Positions 44,334 to 54,400 of a stretch of 64,000 nucleotides of DNA are shown here, piece by piece (the first letter of the stretch is position 1; the number at the start of each line of letters is the position of its first letter). Origin of the DNA: Vulcanimicrobiota bacterium (GTDB lineage Bacteria; Vulcanimicrobiota; Xenobia; Xenobiales; Xenobiaceae); contig CALUQR010000002.1 in assembly GCA_944322965.1 (NCBI GenBank), positions 1 through 64,000 of the forward strand. The letters run 5' to 3'. Below the pieces are notes generated by a model. That model was given only the letters and a program-made list of their open reading frames with translations, was not told where the DNA came from and did no database searches. The position numbers and the translations under genes are program-made.

Positions 44334-46382
44334 GAGCTCTTGGACTAAGGAGGAGGCTCCGTAAACCTTTTGGAGACTCTCTAAAAGGGCGGGAGCGGCT
44401 ACGGAGATGTGGCGGGCTTGGGCTTCGTCGTAGACGTAATTGCGCACCATGGCGTATTGGTTGCGGTCAAAGTTTACGCCCGCTAAGCGCCCCTGACCGT
44501 CTAAGACGGGGCTCCCGGAGTTGCCCCCTATAGTATCGGAGGTAGCGATAAAGTTTAAGGGGAGGGTCAGATCTAACTTCTCTTTAGCCTCTAACCAGCG
44601 CTCCGGCAGCTTAGAGGGGGGCGTTTGGCCCCGCTCTTGGGCTTTGGCGTAGAGATCGCCCAAGGTAGTCCAGGGGGCTACCTCCGTCCCTCCAGCCTGG
44701 TAGCCGCTCACTTGGCCGTAGGCTAAGCGCAAAGTGAAGGTGGCGTCGGGCGGAACGCTCAAGCCCTCTAACTGGAAGCGTTGGCGAGCCATTTGGGAGT
44801 AGGCGGCGGTAGCCGGGGCCTGGACTAGGCTCTCATACTGGTTCCGCAACTTGCGAGCTAAGGGATCGATCTGGCGCGCTAACTCTAAGCAAGGATCTTC
44901 CACTTTCTCTAGCTCCGCTAGACTCAATTGGGCTACTTGGCGCCGCCATTGGGGATCGAAGAAGCGAGTACCCTCCACTAACTTTCGGGCCAACTCTTGG
45001 GGGCTCAGCCCTTGCAAGACCGCTTGGACGTAAGGGTGGGAGGGGCCTAAGCGCTCGGCCATAAAGCTCAGACTGGCCTCTAATCTCACCCTCTCTACGT
45101 CCGGGTATAAGGGGGCGCTAGAGAAGAGCTGGGCTTCTAAGGAGGCGAGCCGGGCCGGAGCGTACTCTGGCAGACTCTTTTGGGGATCCTCTTTTAATTG
45201 GGCTAAGCGCCAGAGATGGCGGGCGTTTAAGACTAGGGGACTGGGGTAGGCTTGGCTCCCCTCTAAGAGGAGGTAGGGCTCTTCTAACTGGCTGAGCCTA
45301 GGCTTAAAGATCTCCGCCAACTCTTCCCAGGGGCTCTGATCTTTGACTTGGCGGCGCAAATTATCTTCTAACTCCGCCTTGCGTTCCATAATTTCGCGCC
45401 TACATAAGCCTTGGAACATACCCTGGTAGGCTTTATGGGAGTTGGCGATAGAGCGCAGCTCGTTGCTCACTTGGCGGGCCAATTCAGGGGAGCGTTCTCC
45501 CAACTGGCGGTAGGCGCTCTCTAAGGCGCGGGTCCTAGCTAAGCGGTAGGGGAGGGCCTTTTGGCGGGTATACTCCACCTGGGAGGAGCTCTCTAAGCGG
45601 TTGGTGCGCCCGGGATGGCCCACTACTAAGACGAGATCGCCCTCCTCTAAGCTCTGGGGGCGCAGGGGGAAATAGTGGCTGGGGCGCACCGGTTTCCCGT
45701 CCTCATAGACGCGGAAGATGGCGGCGTCCAGACAGGTGCGCGGGTACTCGAAGTTGTCGGCGTCCCCGCCGAAGAAGGCTACGCTCTGCTCGGGGGCCCA
45801 GACTAAGCGCACGTCGGTATACTTTTTGTAGAGGTAGAGATGGTAGAGTCCGCCCTGGTAGAGGCTAACTACCTCCGCTTTGAGTTGGCGCTCCTTTTGG
45901 TAGTCGCTCTCCAATTGGGCGATATGGCGACGGCGGATAGCTTGAGCCTCGGCGGGCGGGGTTTGGGGGGTGATGCCGCGCTCTACTTGGGAGGTGACGT
46001 CGATAATCTCTTGGAGGGCGTTGAGCTCTAACTGGGGGGCGGGCAGCTCCTCTTGGGGGGTGCGGGCTAAGAATCCCTGGGCTAAGAGGTTGCGCTCTTT
46101 AGTGCTGAGGGCGGCTATAGTATCTTCGGCGATATGGTGGTTAGTGAGGACTAGGCCGCTAGCGGAGATAAAGCCCCCCGAGCCGCCGCTATTAAAGCGC
46201 ACCGCCCCTTGCATGGCCCCTTGCAGCCATTGGGGGGTCAGTTGGTAAGAGTACTTTTGGGCTAGTTGGGCTGTAGGGGGAGAGGTAAAGAGAAACATAC
46301 CCTCGTCGGCGCGGAGGGTAGTGGGAGCCCAGAGGGTTAAGGCCAGAGCTAGGCCCCCAGCGTAGAGACAAAATCTAGACAT
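44322..46382 (-). CDS. S46-family dipeptidyl-peptidase
   Basis: A 686-residue periplasmic exopeptidase of family S46 (DPP7/DPP11). It has a signal peptide (LYAGGLALALTLWAPTTLRA), the catalytic His in GLVLTNHHIAED (about residues 75-86), the Asp segment GGDADNFEYPR and the Ser in IGGNSGSPVLDGQG (about 640). These enzymes release dipeptides from the N-terminus of oligopeptides in the periplasm of diderms. The start ATG 46382 is chosen over an upstream TTG at 46421 because the signal peptide follows it directly. Confidence 0.9.
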   Translation of the reverse strand: MSRFCLYAGGLALALTLWAPTTLRADEGMFLFTSPPTAQLAQKYSYQLTPQWLQGAMQGAVRFNSGGSGGFISASGLVLTNHHIAEDTIAALSTKERNLLAQGFLARTPQEELPAPQLELNALQEIIDVTSQVERGITPQTPPAEAQAIRRRHIAQLESDYQKERQLKAEVVSLYQGGLYHLYLYKKYTDVRLVWAPEQSVAFFGGDADNFEYPRTCLDAAIFRVYEDGKPVRPSHYFPLRPQSLEEGDLVLVVGHPGRTNRLESSSQVEYTRQKALPYRLARTRALESAYRQLGERSPELARQVSNELRSIANSHKAYQGMFQGLCRREIMERKAELEDNLRRQVKDQSPWEELAEIFKPRLSQLEEPYLLLEGSQAYPSPLVLNARHLWRLAQLKEDPQKSLPEYAPARLASLEAQLFSSAPLYPDVERVRLEASLSFMAERLGPSHPYVQAVLQGLSPQELARKLVEGTRFFDPQWRRQVAQLSLAELEKVEDPCLELARQIDPLARKLRNQYESLVQAPATAAYSQMARQRFQLEGLSVPPDATFTLRLAYGQVSGYQAGGTEVAPWTTLGDLYAKAQERGQTPPSKLPERWLEAKEKLDLTLPLNFIATSDTIGGNSGSPVLDGQGRLAGVNFDRNQYAMVRNYVYDEAQARHISVAAPALLESLQKVYGASSLVQELLAP

Positions 46383-46553
46383 ACTACTTATATTAGGGTT
46401 AGGAGGGGTGAGAACCTCCAATTTTAGGGGCCGGGGAGCGGCCAGTTACGGAGGACGCCGCCTCCAGAAAGCGAAGGCCAAAGCCATTTTTTGAATTCTA
46501 GGCGCTCTAGCGCCCTTTACAAGTTGTACCAGAACCTAAGGAGAGATTATCGT

Positions 46554-49064
46554 ATGCAGTACGATCCGGCCAGCTTTGAGCAGAAATGGCGTGATATTTG
46601 GGAGGCCAAACACTTACATCACGCTCAGCGCGATGATAAAAGGCCCAAGTATTACTGTTTAGACATGTTCCCTTACCCCTCGGGCGAGGGCTTACACGTG
46701 GGCCATTGGCGCGGTTATGTGCTCTCAGACGTCATTAGCCGCTATATGACTTTGCACGGCTACCAGGTGCTCCATCCCATGGGTTGGGACGCCTTCGGCC
46801 TGCCGGCGGAGAATGCGGCCATTAAGAAGGGGATCCATCCGGAGATCCAGACCCAGGCGGCTACTAGCAATATGCGCCGCCAGCTCAAAGATATGGGTTC
46901 GATGTACGACTGGGAGCGCGAAGTCAATTCTTCGAGCCCTGAGTATTATAAGTGGACCCAGTGGACCTTCCTCAAAGCTTACGAGGCCGGTTTAGCCTAC
47001 AAAAAGGACGCCCCCATCAACTGGTGTCCCTCCTGCGCTACCGGTTTGGCCGACGAAGAGGTCAAAGAGGGCTGCTGCGAGCGCTGCGGTACGGCGGTCA
47101 CCAAGAAGGGTCTGCCCCAGTGGTTCTTCGCTATCTCTAAGTACGCCCAGAGGTTAATAGACGATCTGAGCGGTTTAGAGTGGCCGGAGAAGGTCAAAAA
47201 GATGCAGATCGACTGGATCGGGCGCAGCGAAGGGGCCGAAGTGCGCTTTGGGATCGACGGCTTCGACGATTCCTTGCTCATCTTCACTACCCGTCCCGAC
47301 ACTATCTACGGGGCTTCCTACATGGTCCTGGCCCCCGAGCACGATTTAGTAGCTAAGATCACTACTCCCCAGCAGAAGGAGGAGGTAGAGAAGTACGTAG
47401 CCTACACTAGCTCCCGCACCGAAGTGCAGCGCCAAGAGCAGAAGGAGAAGACGGGCGTCTTTACCGGCGCTTACGCTCTCAATCCGGCCAACGGGGAGCG
47501 CATCCCCATCTGGATCGCCGACTACGTCTTAATGGGTTACGGCACGGGGGCCATTATGGCCGTACCGGCCCACGACGAGCGGGACTGGGAGTTCGCTAAG
47601 GCCTTCAATCTGCCCATTAAGCAGGTCATTATGACCGCCGAGCAGGCCCAGAAGTTAGAGGCGGCGGGGATCGACTGGTCCCAGCCCCAAGAGGTCGATA
47701 AGGCCTGGAGCGAAGCTTTTGGCTCTCTTCCCTACGAAGCTCCCTACTGTGAGTTGGGGCGCATGGTCAATTCCCAAGAGTTCTCCGGTATGGAGTCCGC
47801 GGTAGGCGCCAAGGCCGTGGTGGCCAAGTTTGAGAGTTACCGCGTAGGCCGGGCGGTCACTAATTACCGTCTGCGCGACTGGTTAGTCTCCCGCCAGCGT
47901 TACTGGGGCGCTCCCATCCCCATGGTCTACTGCGACCAGTGCGGTATCGTCCCCGTGCCCGAAAATCAGCTGCCCGTCCTCTTACCCCACGTCGACAGTT
48001 ACCAGCCCTCCGGAACGGGCGCTTCCCCGCTGGCCGCCTTGCCCGAGTTCGTCAATACTACCTGCCCTCGCTGCGGCGGTCCGGCCCGGCGCGATACGGA
48101 TACTATCTCCCAGTGGATCTGCTCCTCCTGGTACTTCTTGCGCTATCCCTCTTCCGACTGTCAGGATAAGCCCTGGCGTCGGGAGGATGTCGACTACTGG
48201 AACCCGGTCGACCTCTACGTGGGCGGTATCGAGCACGCCGTCTTGCACCTGCTCTACTCGCGCTTCTACACTAAGATCTTCTATGACTTAGGCTTAGTAG
48301 GCTTCAAAGAGCCCTTCACCCGCCTCTTTAACCAGGGGATGATTACTAAGGTGGGCCATTCGGGGCGCTTAGAGAAGATGAGTAAGTCTAAGGGCAACTC
48401 CGTCAATCCCGACGATTTAGTCCATAAGTACGGTACGGACGCTCTGCGGGCCTACTTACTCTTTATCGGGCCGCCGGAATTAGACGCCGAGTGGAACGAC
48501 TCCGGTATCGAAGGGGTCTACCGCTGGATCCGTAGGGTCTGGAACTTAATTACTAGCGTTAAGGTCTTAGAGGGGCCGGAAGAAAACTCGGAAGTCTTAA
48601 AGATGACTCATAAGAGCATCAAGAAGATCAATGAGGACCTGACCCGCCTGCACCTCAATACGGTAGTGGCCGCCTTGATGGAGTGGGCTAATCTCTTAAT
48701 CTCTAAGGCTGAGAAAGGCCTCTCCCGGGAGACTTTAGAGACTTATCTCATTATGATGTCCCCCGTAGCCCCCCACGTAGCCGAAGAGCTGTGGGCCTTC
48801 TTAGGTCATAAGCAAGGGATCTTCGAGTCTCGCCCCCAGTGGCCGGAGCATGAGGAAGAGCACTTGCACGAGGAGGAGTACAACTTAGTAGTCCAAGTCA
48901 ATGGCAAGATGCGGGAATTAGTGCGCGTGCCCAAGAGCTTAGAGCAATCTGAGCTGGAAGCTATCGCCAAAGAGCGCCCCAAAGTGGCCTCTAGCTTAGA
49001 GGGCAAGAGCTTGCGCAAGGTGATCTACGTGCCCCACAAATTGCTCAATTTCGTAGTAGGCTAA
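46554..49064 (+). CDS. leuS: Leucyl-tRNA synthetase
   Basis: An 836-residue class Ia synthetase. The start is ATG 46554 (MQYDPASFEQKWRDIW), with AAGGAGA at 46539-46545. An upstream in-frame ATG at 46491 would add 21 residues not typical of the family. The ATP motif is PYPSGEGLHVGHWRGY (HIGH as HVGH), the CP1 editing domain contains GTGAIMAVPAHDERD, a C4 zinc region reads CDQCGIV...CPRCGG, and the KMSKS loop is present. No T-box leader is seen upstream. Confidence 0.97.
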   Translation: MQYDPASFEQKWRDIWEAKHLHHAQRDDKRPKYYCLDMFPYPSGEGLHVGHWRGYVLSDVISRYMTLHGYQVLHPMGWDAFGLPAENAAIKKGIHPEIQTQAATSNMRRQLKDMGSMYDWEREVNSSSPEYYKWTQWTFLKAYEAGLAYKKDAPINWCPSCATGLADEEVKEGCCERCGTAVTKKGLPQWFFAISKYAQRLIDDLSGLEWPEKVKKMQIDWIGRSEGAEVRFGIDGFDDSLLIFTTRPDTIYGASYMVLAPEHDLVAKITTPQQKEEVEKYVAYTSSRTEVQRQEQKEKTGVFTGAYALNPANGERIPIWIADYVLMGYGTGAIMAVPAHDERDWEFAKAFNLPIKQVIMTAEQAQKLEAAGIDWSQPQEVDKAWSEAFGSLPYEAPYCELGRMVNSQEFSGMESAVGAKAVVAKFESYRVGRAVTNYRLRDWLVSRQRYWGAPIPMVYCDQCGIVPVPENQLPVLLPHVDSYQPSGTGASPLAALPEFVNTTCPRCGGPARRDTDTISQWICSSWYFLRYPSSDCQDKPWRREDVDYWNPVDLYVGGIEHAVLHLLYSRFYTKIFYDLGLVGFKEPFTRLFNQGMITKVGHSGRLEKMSKSKGNSVNPDDLVHKYGTDALRAYLLFIGPPELDAEWNDSGIEGVYRWIRRVWNLITSVKVLEGPEENSEVLKMTHKSIKKINEDLTRLHLNTVVAALMEWANLLISKAEKGLSRETLETYLIMMSPVAPHVAEELWAFLGHKQGIFESRPQWPEHEEEHLHEEEYNLVVQVNGKMRELVRVPKSLEQSELEAIAKERPKVASSLEGKSLRKVIYVPHKLLNFVVG

Positions 49065-49093
49065 GTTCGAAAATACTTTTTGAGGTCGTAGCT

Positions 49094-50641
49094 ATGCAGA
49101 TGTGGAAGTACTATCTGGGGGTAGGATTAATCTTGGGCGGGGGGCTGGTCGCCCCGCTAGCCTGCCCGGCCCAGGCTCAAGAGCCGACGGTTAGTCGCCA
49201 GACCTTAGTGCGCCAAGCTAAGGCGGGCGACGCAGAGTCCCTCTTCCAGTTAGGCGCCCTCTACTTGAGCGGCGGCGAGGTGGTAGCCAACGAGCGCGAA
49301 GGCGCCCTCCTCCTCGATAAGGCGGTGCGCGCCGGTTATCCGGCCGCCTTCTCCGCCCTGGGCGGCTGCTACTTGCAAGGTTATGGGGTAGCCTGCGACG
49401 GCCGCCGAGCCTTCCACCTCTACATGCAGGGGCGCGAGTTGGGCGATCCCGACTCTAGCTACGGCCTGGGCTGCTGCTACGATTACGGAGTGGGAGTAGA
49501 ACCCGACTACGAGCGGGCCCGCCAGTACTACCAGGAGGCCGCCCAGCGCGGCTCTTACCTGGGTTGGTACGGTTGGGCCCGCTTAGAGAGTCCGGAGCGC
49601 ACCCCCTGGCCTAATAAAGCCCGGGAGCGGGAGTACCACCAAAAGGCGTTAGAGACTTGGTTGCAAAGCGATCTGCGCTCCTTCTCCTCGCGCCTTAAAG
49701 AGTCGATGCTCCAGAATCCGCAACTTATAAATGAGGTCATTAATAAGCTCGATCCCAGCGGTCAGCTCTCCTTAGGGAGCGAGAAGGCCAGCGGGGCCAC
49801 TTTCTATAGCGCCTACCAAGCCTATATGGCCCGCTACCAAGTGGAGCGCAACCCCTTCGACCGCGAGGCGGCCTTAGCTTGCGGCGGGGAAGCGGTCAAC
49901 CTCAAGTATTTGCCAGCCCAAGTCGACCTGGCCTCCGTCTTGGCGGAGGGGTATGGCAAACATCTAGAGGCCATCTTGCTCTATAAGTCCCTTTTGAAGT
50001 TTGGCCATTTAAAGGTGCTCTTGGCCCTCAACCGTTACGTGGAAAATTATCCCCAGATGCTCAGCGCCCACGAGAAGCGGGAGATCTTAAGGGAACTCCT
50101 CAATATCGACTACGCTTCCGCCTACCGCTACCAGGCCCACTACCTCTTGCAGGCGGAAGGGGCCAGTACGGCGGCTGGACGGGATGGGGAGCGGGAGAGC
50201 TATTTAGAGCTCTTAGAGAAGGCGGCCGACCAAGGGGACGGGGAGGCGGCGATCGAATTGGTCCAAGCCCTCATGGAGGGCCAATTGGCGGGGCGCTGGG
50301 TCATTCAGCCCGATGTACCTCGCGCCGGGGCCCTCTTAAATAAGATCTTAACTAAGCTCTACCCCCTCGATTACAGTCAACACGATCTGGCCGCCTATTT
50401 TTGCGAATTGGGGAACCGCTACTATTACGGCCGGGGGGTGGAGGGCGACCAGAAGATGGCTCAGAAGGCCTATGAGACCGGCCTCCAGGTGCGCTTTACC
50501 CCTGAACTGGGGCTGCGTTTAGGGCGTCTCTACTTAGAACAAGGGGCCCGCGAGAAGGGGCGCAAGTTATTGGAACAGGTCATAAAAGAAGAGCCCCAGG
50601 GACCTTTGGCCCCTAGCGCTCTCCGTCTCTTAGAAGCTTAG
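49094..50641 (+). CDS. Secreted Sel1-repeat (TPR-like) protein
   Basis: A 515-residue protein with a signal peptide (VGLILGGGLVAPLACPAQAQ). At least four Sel1-like repeats follow in the N-terminal half (AESLFQLGALYLSGGEVVAN, AAFSALGGCYLQGYGV, SSYGLGCCYDYGVGV, LGWYGWARLE). A second helical-repeat region is at the C-terminus (YFCELGNRYYYGRGVEGD and LGLRLGRLYLEQGAREKG). Such proteins act as adaptors; no partner is evident. It follows leuS by 29 bases. Confidence 0.8.
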   Translation: MQMWKYYLGVGLILGGGLVAPLACPAQAQEPTVSRQTLVRQAKAGDAESLFQLGALYLSGGEVVANEREGALLLDKAVRAGYPAAFSALGGCYLQGYGVACDGRRAFHLYMQGRELGDPDSSYGLGCCYDYGVGVEPDYERARQYYQEAAQRGSYLGWYGWARLESPERTPWPNKAREREYHQKALETWLQSDLRSFSSRLKESMLQNPQLINEVINKLDPSGQLSLGSEKASGATFYSAYQAYMARYQVERNPFDREAALACGGEAVNLKYLPAQVDLASVLAEGYGKHLEAILLYKSLLKFGHLKVLLALNRYVENYPQMLSAHEKREILRELLNIDYASAYRYQAHYLLQAEGASTAAGRDGERESYLELLEKAADQGDGEAAIELVQALMEGQLAGRWVIQPDVPRAGALLNKILTKLYPLDYSQHDLAAYFCELGNRYYYGRGVEGDQKMAQKAYETGLQVRFTPELGLRLGRLYLEQGAREKGRKLLEQVIKEEPQGPLAPSALRLLEA

Positions 50642-50661
50642 ACCGCTAAGCTGGGGGCGCG

Positions 50662-51432
50662 CTACCTGCGCCTACTAAGGTAGTTCAAAATGCGCAGAAC
50701 CTCTAAATAGACTAAGACTAAGGTCAGTAAGATAGAGTAGCCCAGGTACCACTCGTAGATTTGGGGCATACCGGCTCTCACCGCTTGGCTGACCGTCTTA
50801 AAGTCGACCAATAAGACGTAGAGGTAGAAGGCCAAGAGGAGCAAGCTTAAACCGAAGCCGAGGGCTCCGCCTCCAAAGAGGCCTATTTCCATATTGGGTA
50901 CTAAGAGTTGGTAGATGAAGTTACAGATGAGGACGCCCATCACGACCCACAGGCCCACCATGGCGATGCGGGCGTCTATGAGGCTGTCGATGACCCCGCT
51001 GCGATAGACGAAGAGACAGGCGAAGGTAGCGCAGAAGGTGATGCTTAGCGCCTGGAAACCTATACCGGGGATTGCCTCCTCAAAGAGGAAGGTCACGATC
51101 CCTAAGGTCGAACCCTCAGCGAGAGCGTAGATAGGGGCCAAAAAATTAGCCCATTCGGGTTTAAAGCAGAGGATTAATCCCAGGATCAGGGTGATAATGC
51201 TCCCCAGTCCAAAGAAAACCAGCATATTGGGGAGCCAGATCTTGGAGAGAGAGATGGTGAAGAGGGCGGCCAGGAAGGCTAAGCCCACTAAGATGAGGGT
51301 TTTATTCATGACGCCGGCAAAGGTGCAGCGTCTAGTTTCCAGAGGCATCTCCTCACCGATTAAGGTTAACCCCTGTAAGCGATCGTCATTTAAGGCTGGA
51401 TTCCACATACCTTCGTTTGGATGACACTCCAT
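50662..51432 (-). CDS. Bax inhibitor-1/YccA-like membrane protein
   Basis: A 256-residue protein with about seven membrane spans. It begins NPALNDDRLQG and later GVMNKTLILVGLAFLAALFTIS, which fits the YccA-like branch of the Bax inhibitor-1 family. Members are proposed calcium leak channels or modulators of membrane proteases. The start ATG 51432 or ATG 51408 (MWNPALN) are both possible. The gene has its own extended -10 promoter in the gap before the NRPS stop. Confidence 0.8.
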   Translation of the reverse strand: MECHPNEGMWNPALNDDRLQGLTLIGEEMPLETRRCTFAGVMNKTLILVGLAFLAALFTISLSKIWLPNMLVFFGLGSIITLILGLILCFKPEWANFLAPIYALAEGSTLGIVTFLFEEAIPGIGFQALSITFCATFACLFVYRSGVIDSLIDARIAMVGLWVVMGVLICNFIYQLLVPNMEIGLFGGGALGFGLSLLLLAFYLYVLLVDFKTVSQAVRAGMPQIYEWYLGYSILLTLVLVYLEVLRILNYLSRRR

Positions 51433-51451
51433 TCTCTATATAATCAGGCTG

Positions 51452-51460
51452 ATTATACCA
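51452..51460 (-). promoter_or_regulatory. Extended -10 promoter of the YccA-like gene
   Basis: On the minus strand TGGTATAAT, an extended -10 with a perfect TATAAT, 20 bases before ATG 51432. No good -35 box is seen. Confidence 0.6.
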
Positions 51461-51476
51461 TAAATTGGCCCGCCGC

Positions 51477-54400
51477 TCACCAATCGCCAAAATCGTCGAA
51501 GAAGCCTAAGCTGACTAAGGAGCTAATGAAGCTATTCAAATAGCGGCGCTCCACCAAAGGCCAGTTGAAATGCAGGCGGTAGAGGGCTTGCATAGTGTAA
51601 CCGTTGCTGGCCCGCAGCTCTGAGATCTGATGGCCCTTACAGATATTGCGGTAGGCCAAGAGGCTGGCCAATTGCGGGGCCAAACGCTCGTCGCTAGCGG
51701 TGCGCATAAAGGCCTCCAAAAATTCGGAGCGCAGGCAGGGCTTGACCGCGATCTGGTGGGCGTTGAGGGCTTTAATGAGGTCGTTTAAGTAGATAGCGCG
51801 GTGGCTAAAGGGATGGAAGAGGCAACACTGGCTGGGGGTCTGAGCTAAGAGCAGAATGGCCTCGGCCGTAAAGTCGATGGGGGAGAGCTCCACCTGATCG
51901 CCCAGATCGTCGAAGGCCACCGAACCTATAGTATGGTAGGCCTTGAGGCGGTTGACAAAACTATTGGCCTGGGAGTTGATCTGGAACTCGCCGTCTTGGT
52001 TGCGGGCCATTAAGTTGCCTACGCGCATAATCTTGGCGTCTAAGCCGCAGGTCATAGCCTCTAAGATGAGCCTCTCCGCCCGGAACTTGCTGAGGACGTA
52101 GGGATTCTCTAAGGTCTGACCCAGATAGAGATCGCGCTCGGTAAAGGGCTGGAGGGGGAAGGGGTGGCCGTCGACGGAGTTGCCGGCTACGCTCGACGTA
52201 GAGATATGGATTAAGCGCAGCCCCTCCCTCTGGCAGAACTCGGCCGCGTGGCGGGCGCCCTGGACGTTGACCCGCTCTAAAGCGTCGTCTACTTGGAAGT
52301 GGCGCACGTTGGCGGAACAATTGATTAAGGTCTGGGCGCGGTAAGGGGCTAAGCGCTGGAAATCTTGGGGGTTAGTGATATCGCCCTCTACTAAGACTAA
52401 ACGATCGGAGAAGAATTCCTCAAAGTCGGCGCTAAAGTAGTAGACCAAGAGCCCCTGCAAGCGGGCCTTGAGGTCTTTCTGCTTGCCCTTGCGCATAAAG
52501 CAGTAGCAGCGACCGGGGTAATTTTCCAAGAAATAGCGCAAGACGTGGATTCCCAAGAATCCCGTGGCCCCCGTCAAGATAATATCTCCCAAAGGCCGCT
52601 TTTGGTGGGGGTCCCAACCCTCTAAGGTATTAGCTTGTAAGAGGCGGTTGATGGCCCGGTAATTGTACTCTTTAATATCCGGGGGCGAGATAGGCAGCTC
52701 CTCCCGAGCGGGGCCGCGGCGCTCCTCTAAGAGGGCCGCCAGTTGGCGCGGGGTGGGATGGAGGAAGACCTCGCCATAAGCTAAGTTCTGACCCTGGCGC
52801 TCTAAGGCCAAGATGACCTGGCTCACCTGCAGCGAGGCCCCGCCTAAGTCGAAGAAGTTATCTTGGACCCCCACCCGCTCTAAGTGTAAGATCTGGGCGA
52901 AGATCTGGCAGAGCTCCTCCTCTAAGGGGGTAGCCGGGGCCACGTAGGAGGCGCGCTGGGGGCGCTGGGGGGTAGGCAACCTCTTTAAGTCGACCTTGCC
53001 ATTGGGGGTCAAGGGCAAGCGCTCTAAATACTGGTAGACCTGGGGGCGCAGGTAGGGGGGCAGGTGGCTCTCCAATTGGGAGCGCAAGAGCCCCTCCTCT
53101 AAAGGTTGGGCGGCGCTATAATAGGCTACTAAGAGGGGCTGGCCCTCCACCTCCTTGACGGCCGCCGCGGCGCCCTGGACTCCGGGCAAGCGGGCTAAGA
53201 GCTCGTTTAGCTCGCCCAACTCTAAGCGCAGGCCGTGCAACTTTACCTGGTTATCTAAGCGCCCGCTAAAATGGAGCTCGCCCGCCCCATCCCACCAGCC
53301 CCAGTCGCCGCTGCGATAGGCGCGCCGCCCTTGCCAGTCCACAAACTTTTGGGCCGTCAGTTGCGGGTTGGCCAGATAGCCCGGCCCCACTCCCTCCCCG
53401 ATAATGAGCATTTCGCCCCTAGCTAAGGCCGGAACCTGGCGCCCCCAAGGGCTCAAGATGGCGATCTGGGTATTGCTCAAAGGTCGGCCCAAGGTGATAG
53501 GCTGGCCCGGGAAGAGGCGTTTAGAGGTACAGGCGATAGTCGTTTCAGAAGGGCCGTAGCAGTTATAGAGCTCCAGTTGGGGGTTCAATTTAAATAAGCG
53601 CTCTACTAACTGGCTGGGACAAGCTTCGCCTCCTAAATTTAGCATTTTAAGACGGCGCAGGGCCTCTACTAAGCGCGGGGACTCTAAGGCGTTGGCTAAG
53701 TAGGAGGGGACGGTGGTCAAGCTCTCTAAGCCGTGCTCCTCTATAGCTTGGCCCAATAATTGGGGGTTATGGATCTCCTCTTCCGTCGCTAAGTAGATAG
53801 TACCGCCCCCCAAAGAGGGTAAGAGCCACTCTAAGATGGAGACGTCAAAATTTAAAGAGCACCAGGCCAAGTGGCGGCCGCGGGGGCGGGCCATGGTCTC
53901 GTAGGGGATATTGCCCGGCAAGTCGCTAGCCAAATGGGCCAAATTGGCATAACTGACCATCACCCCTTTGGGCTTACCGGTAGAGCCGGAGGTGTAAATA
54001 TAGTAGGCGATCTCGGAGGGCTCGACTTGCTCTCCCTCTAAGGGACCCTCCCAGAGGGCGGGTTCTTCCTCTAGCAGGCGGCCCTGGAGGTCTAAGTAGA
54101 TTACCTGGACCTCTAACTTTTGGCAGAGCTCCTCTAAGGGCGGGGAGAGGGGGGAGTCGCTCACTAAGGCCGCGGCCTGGCTCTCCCGCAAAATATCCTC
54201 TACCCGGGCCGGGGGGTAGTTGGCCATTAAGTGTAAGAAGGGGGCGCCCAACTCTAAGGCCGCCCAGCGTCCGACGTAGGCGGCGGGGCTGCGCTGGGAG
54301 AGGATAGCTAAAGGCCTCCCCCACAGGGAGCCTAAGCGATAGCGCAGAGAGCGGGCTAACCGTTGGCTGCGCTCCCCTAAGGCGGCGTAGCTTAAAACCT

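Noticed and set aside
46422-46553. T-box leader before leuS
   Set aside because: There is no TGGNACCGCG antiterminator motif or specifier loop, only a short GGCGCT/AGCGCC stem. The tyrS upstream region also lacks one.
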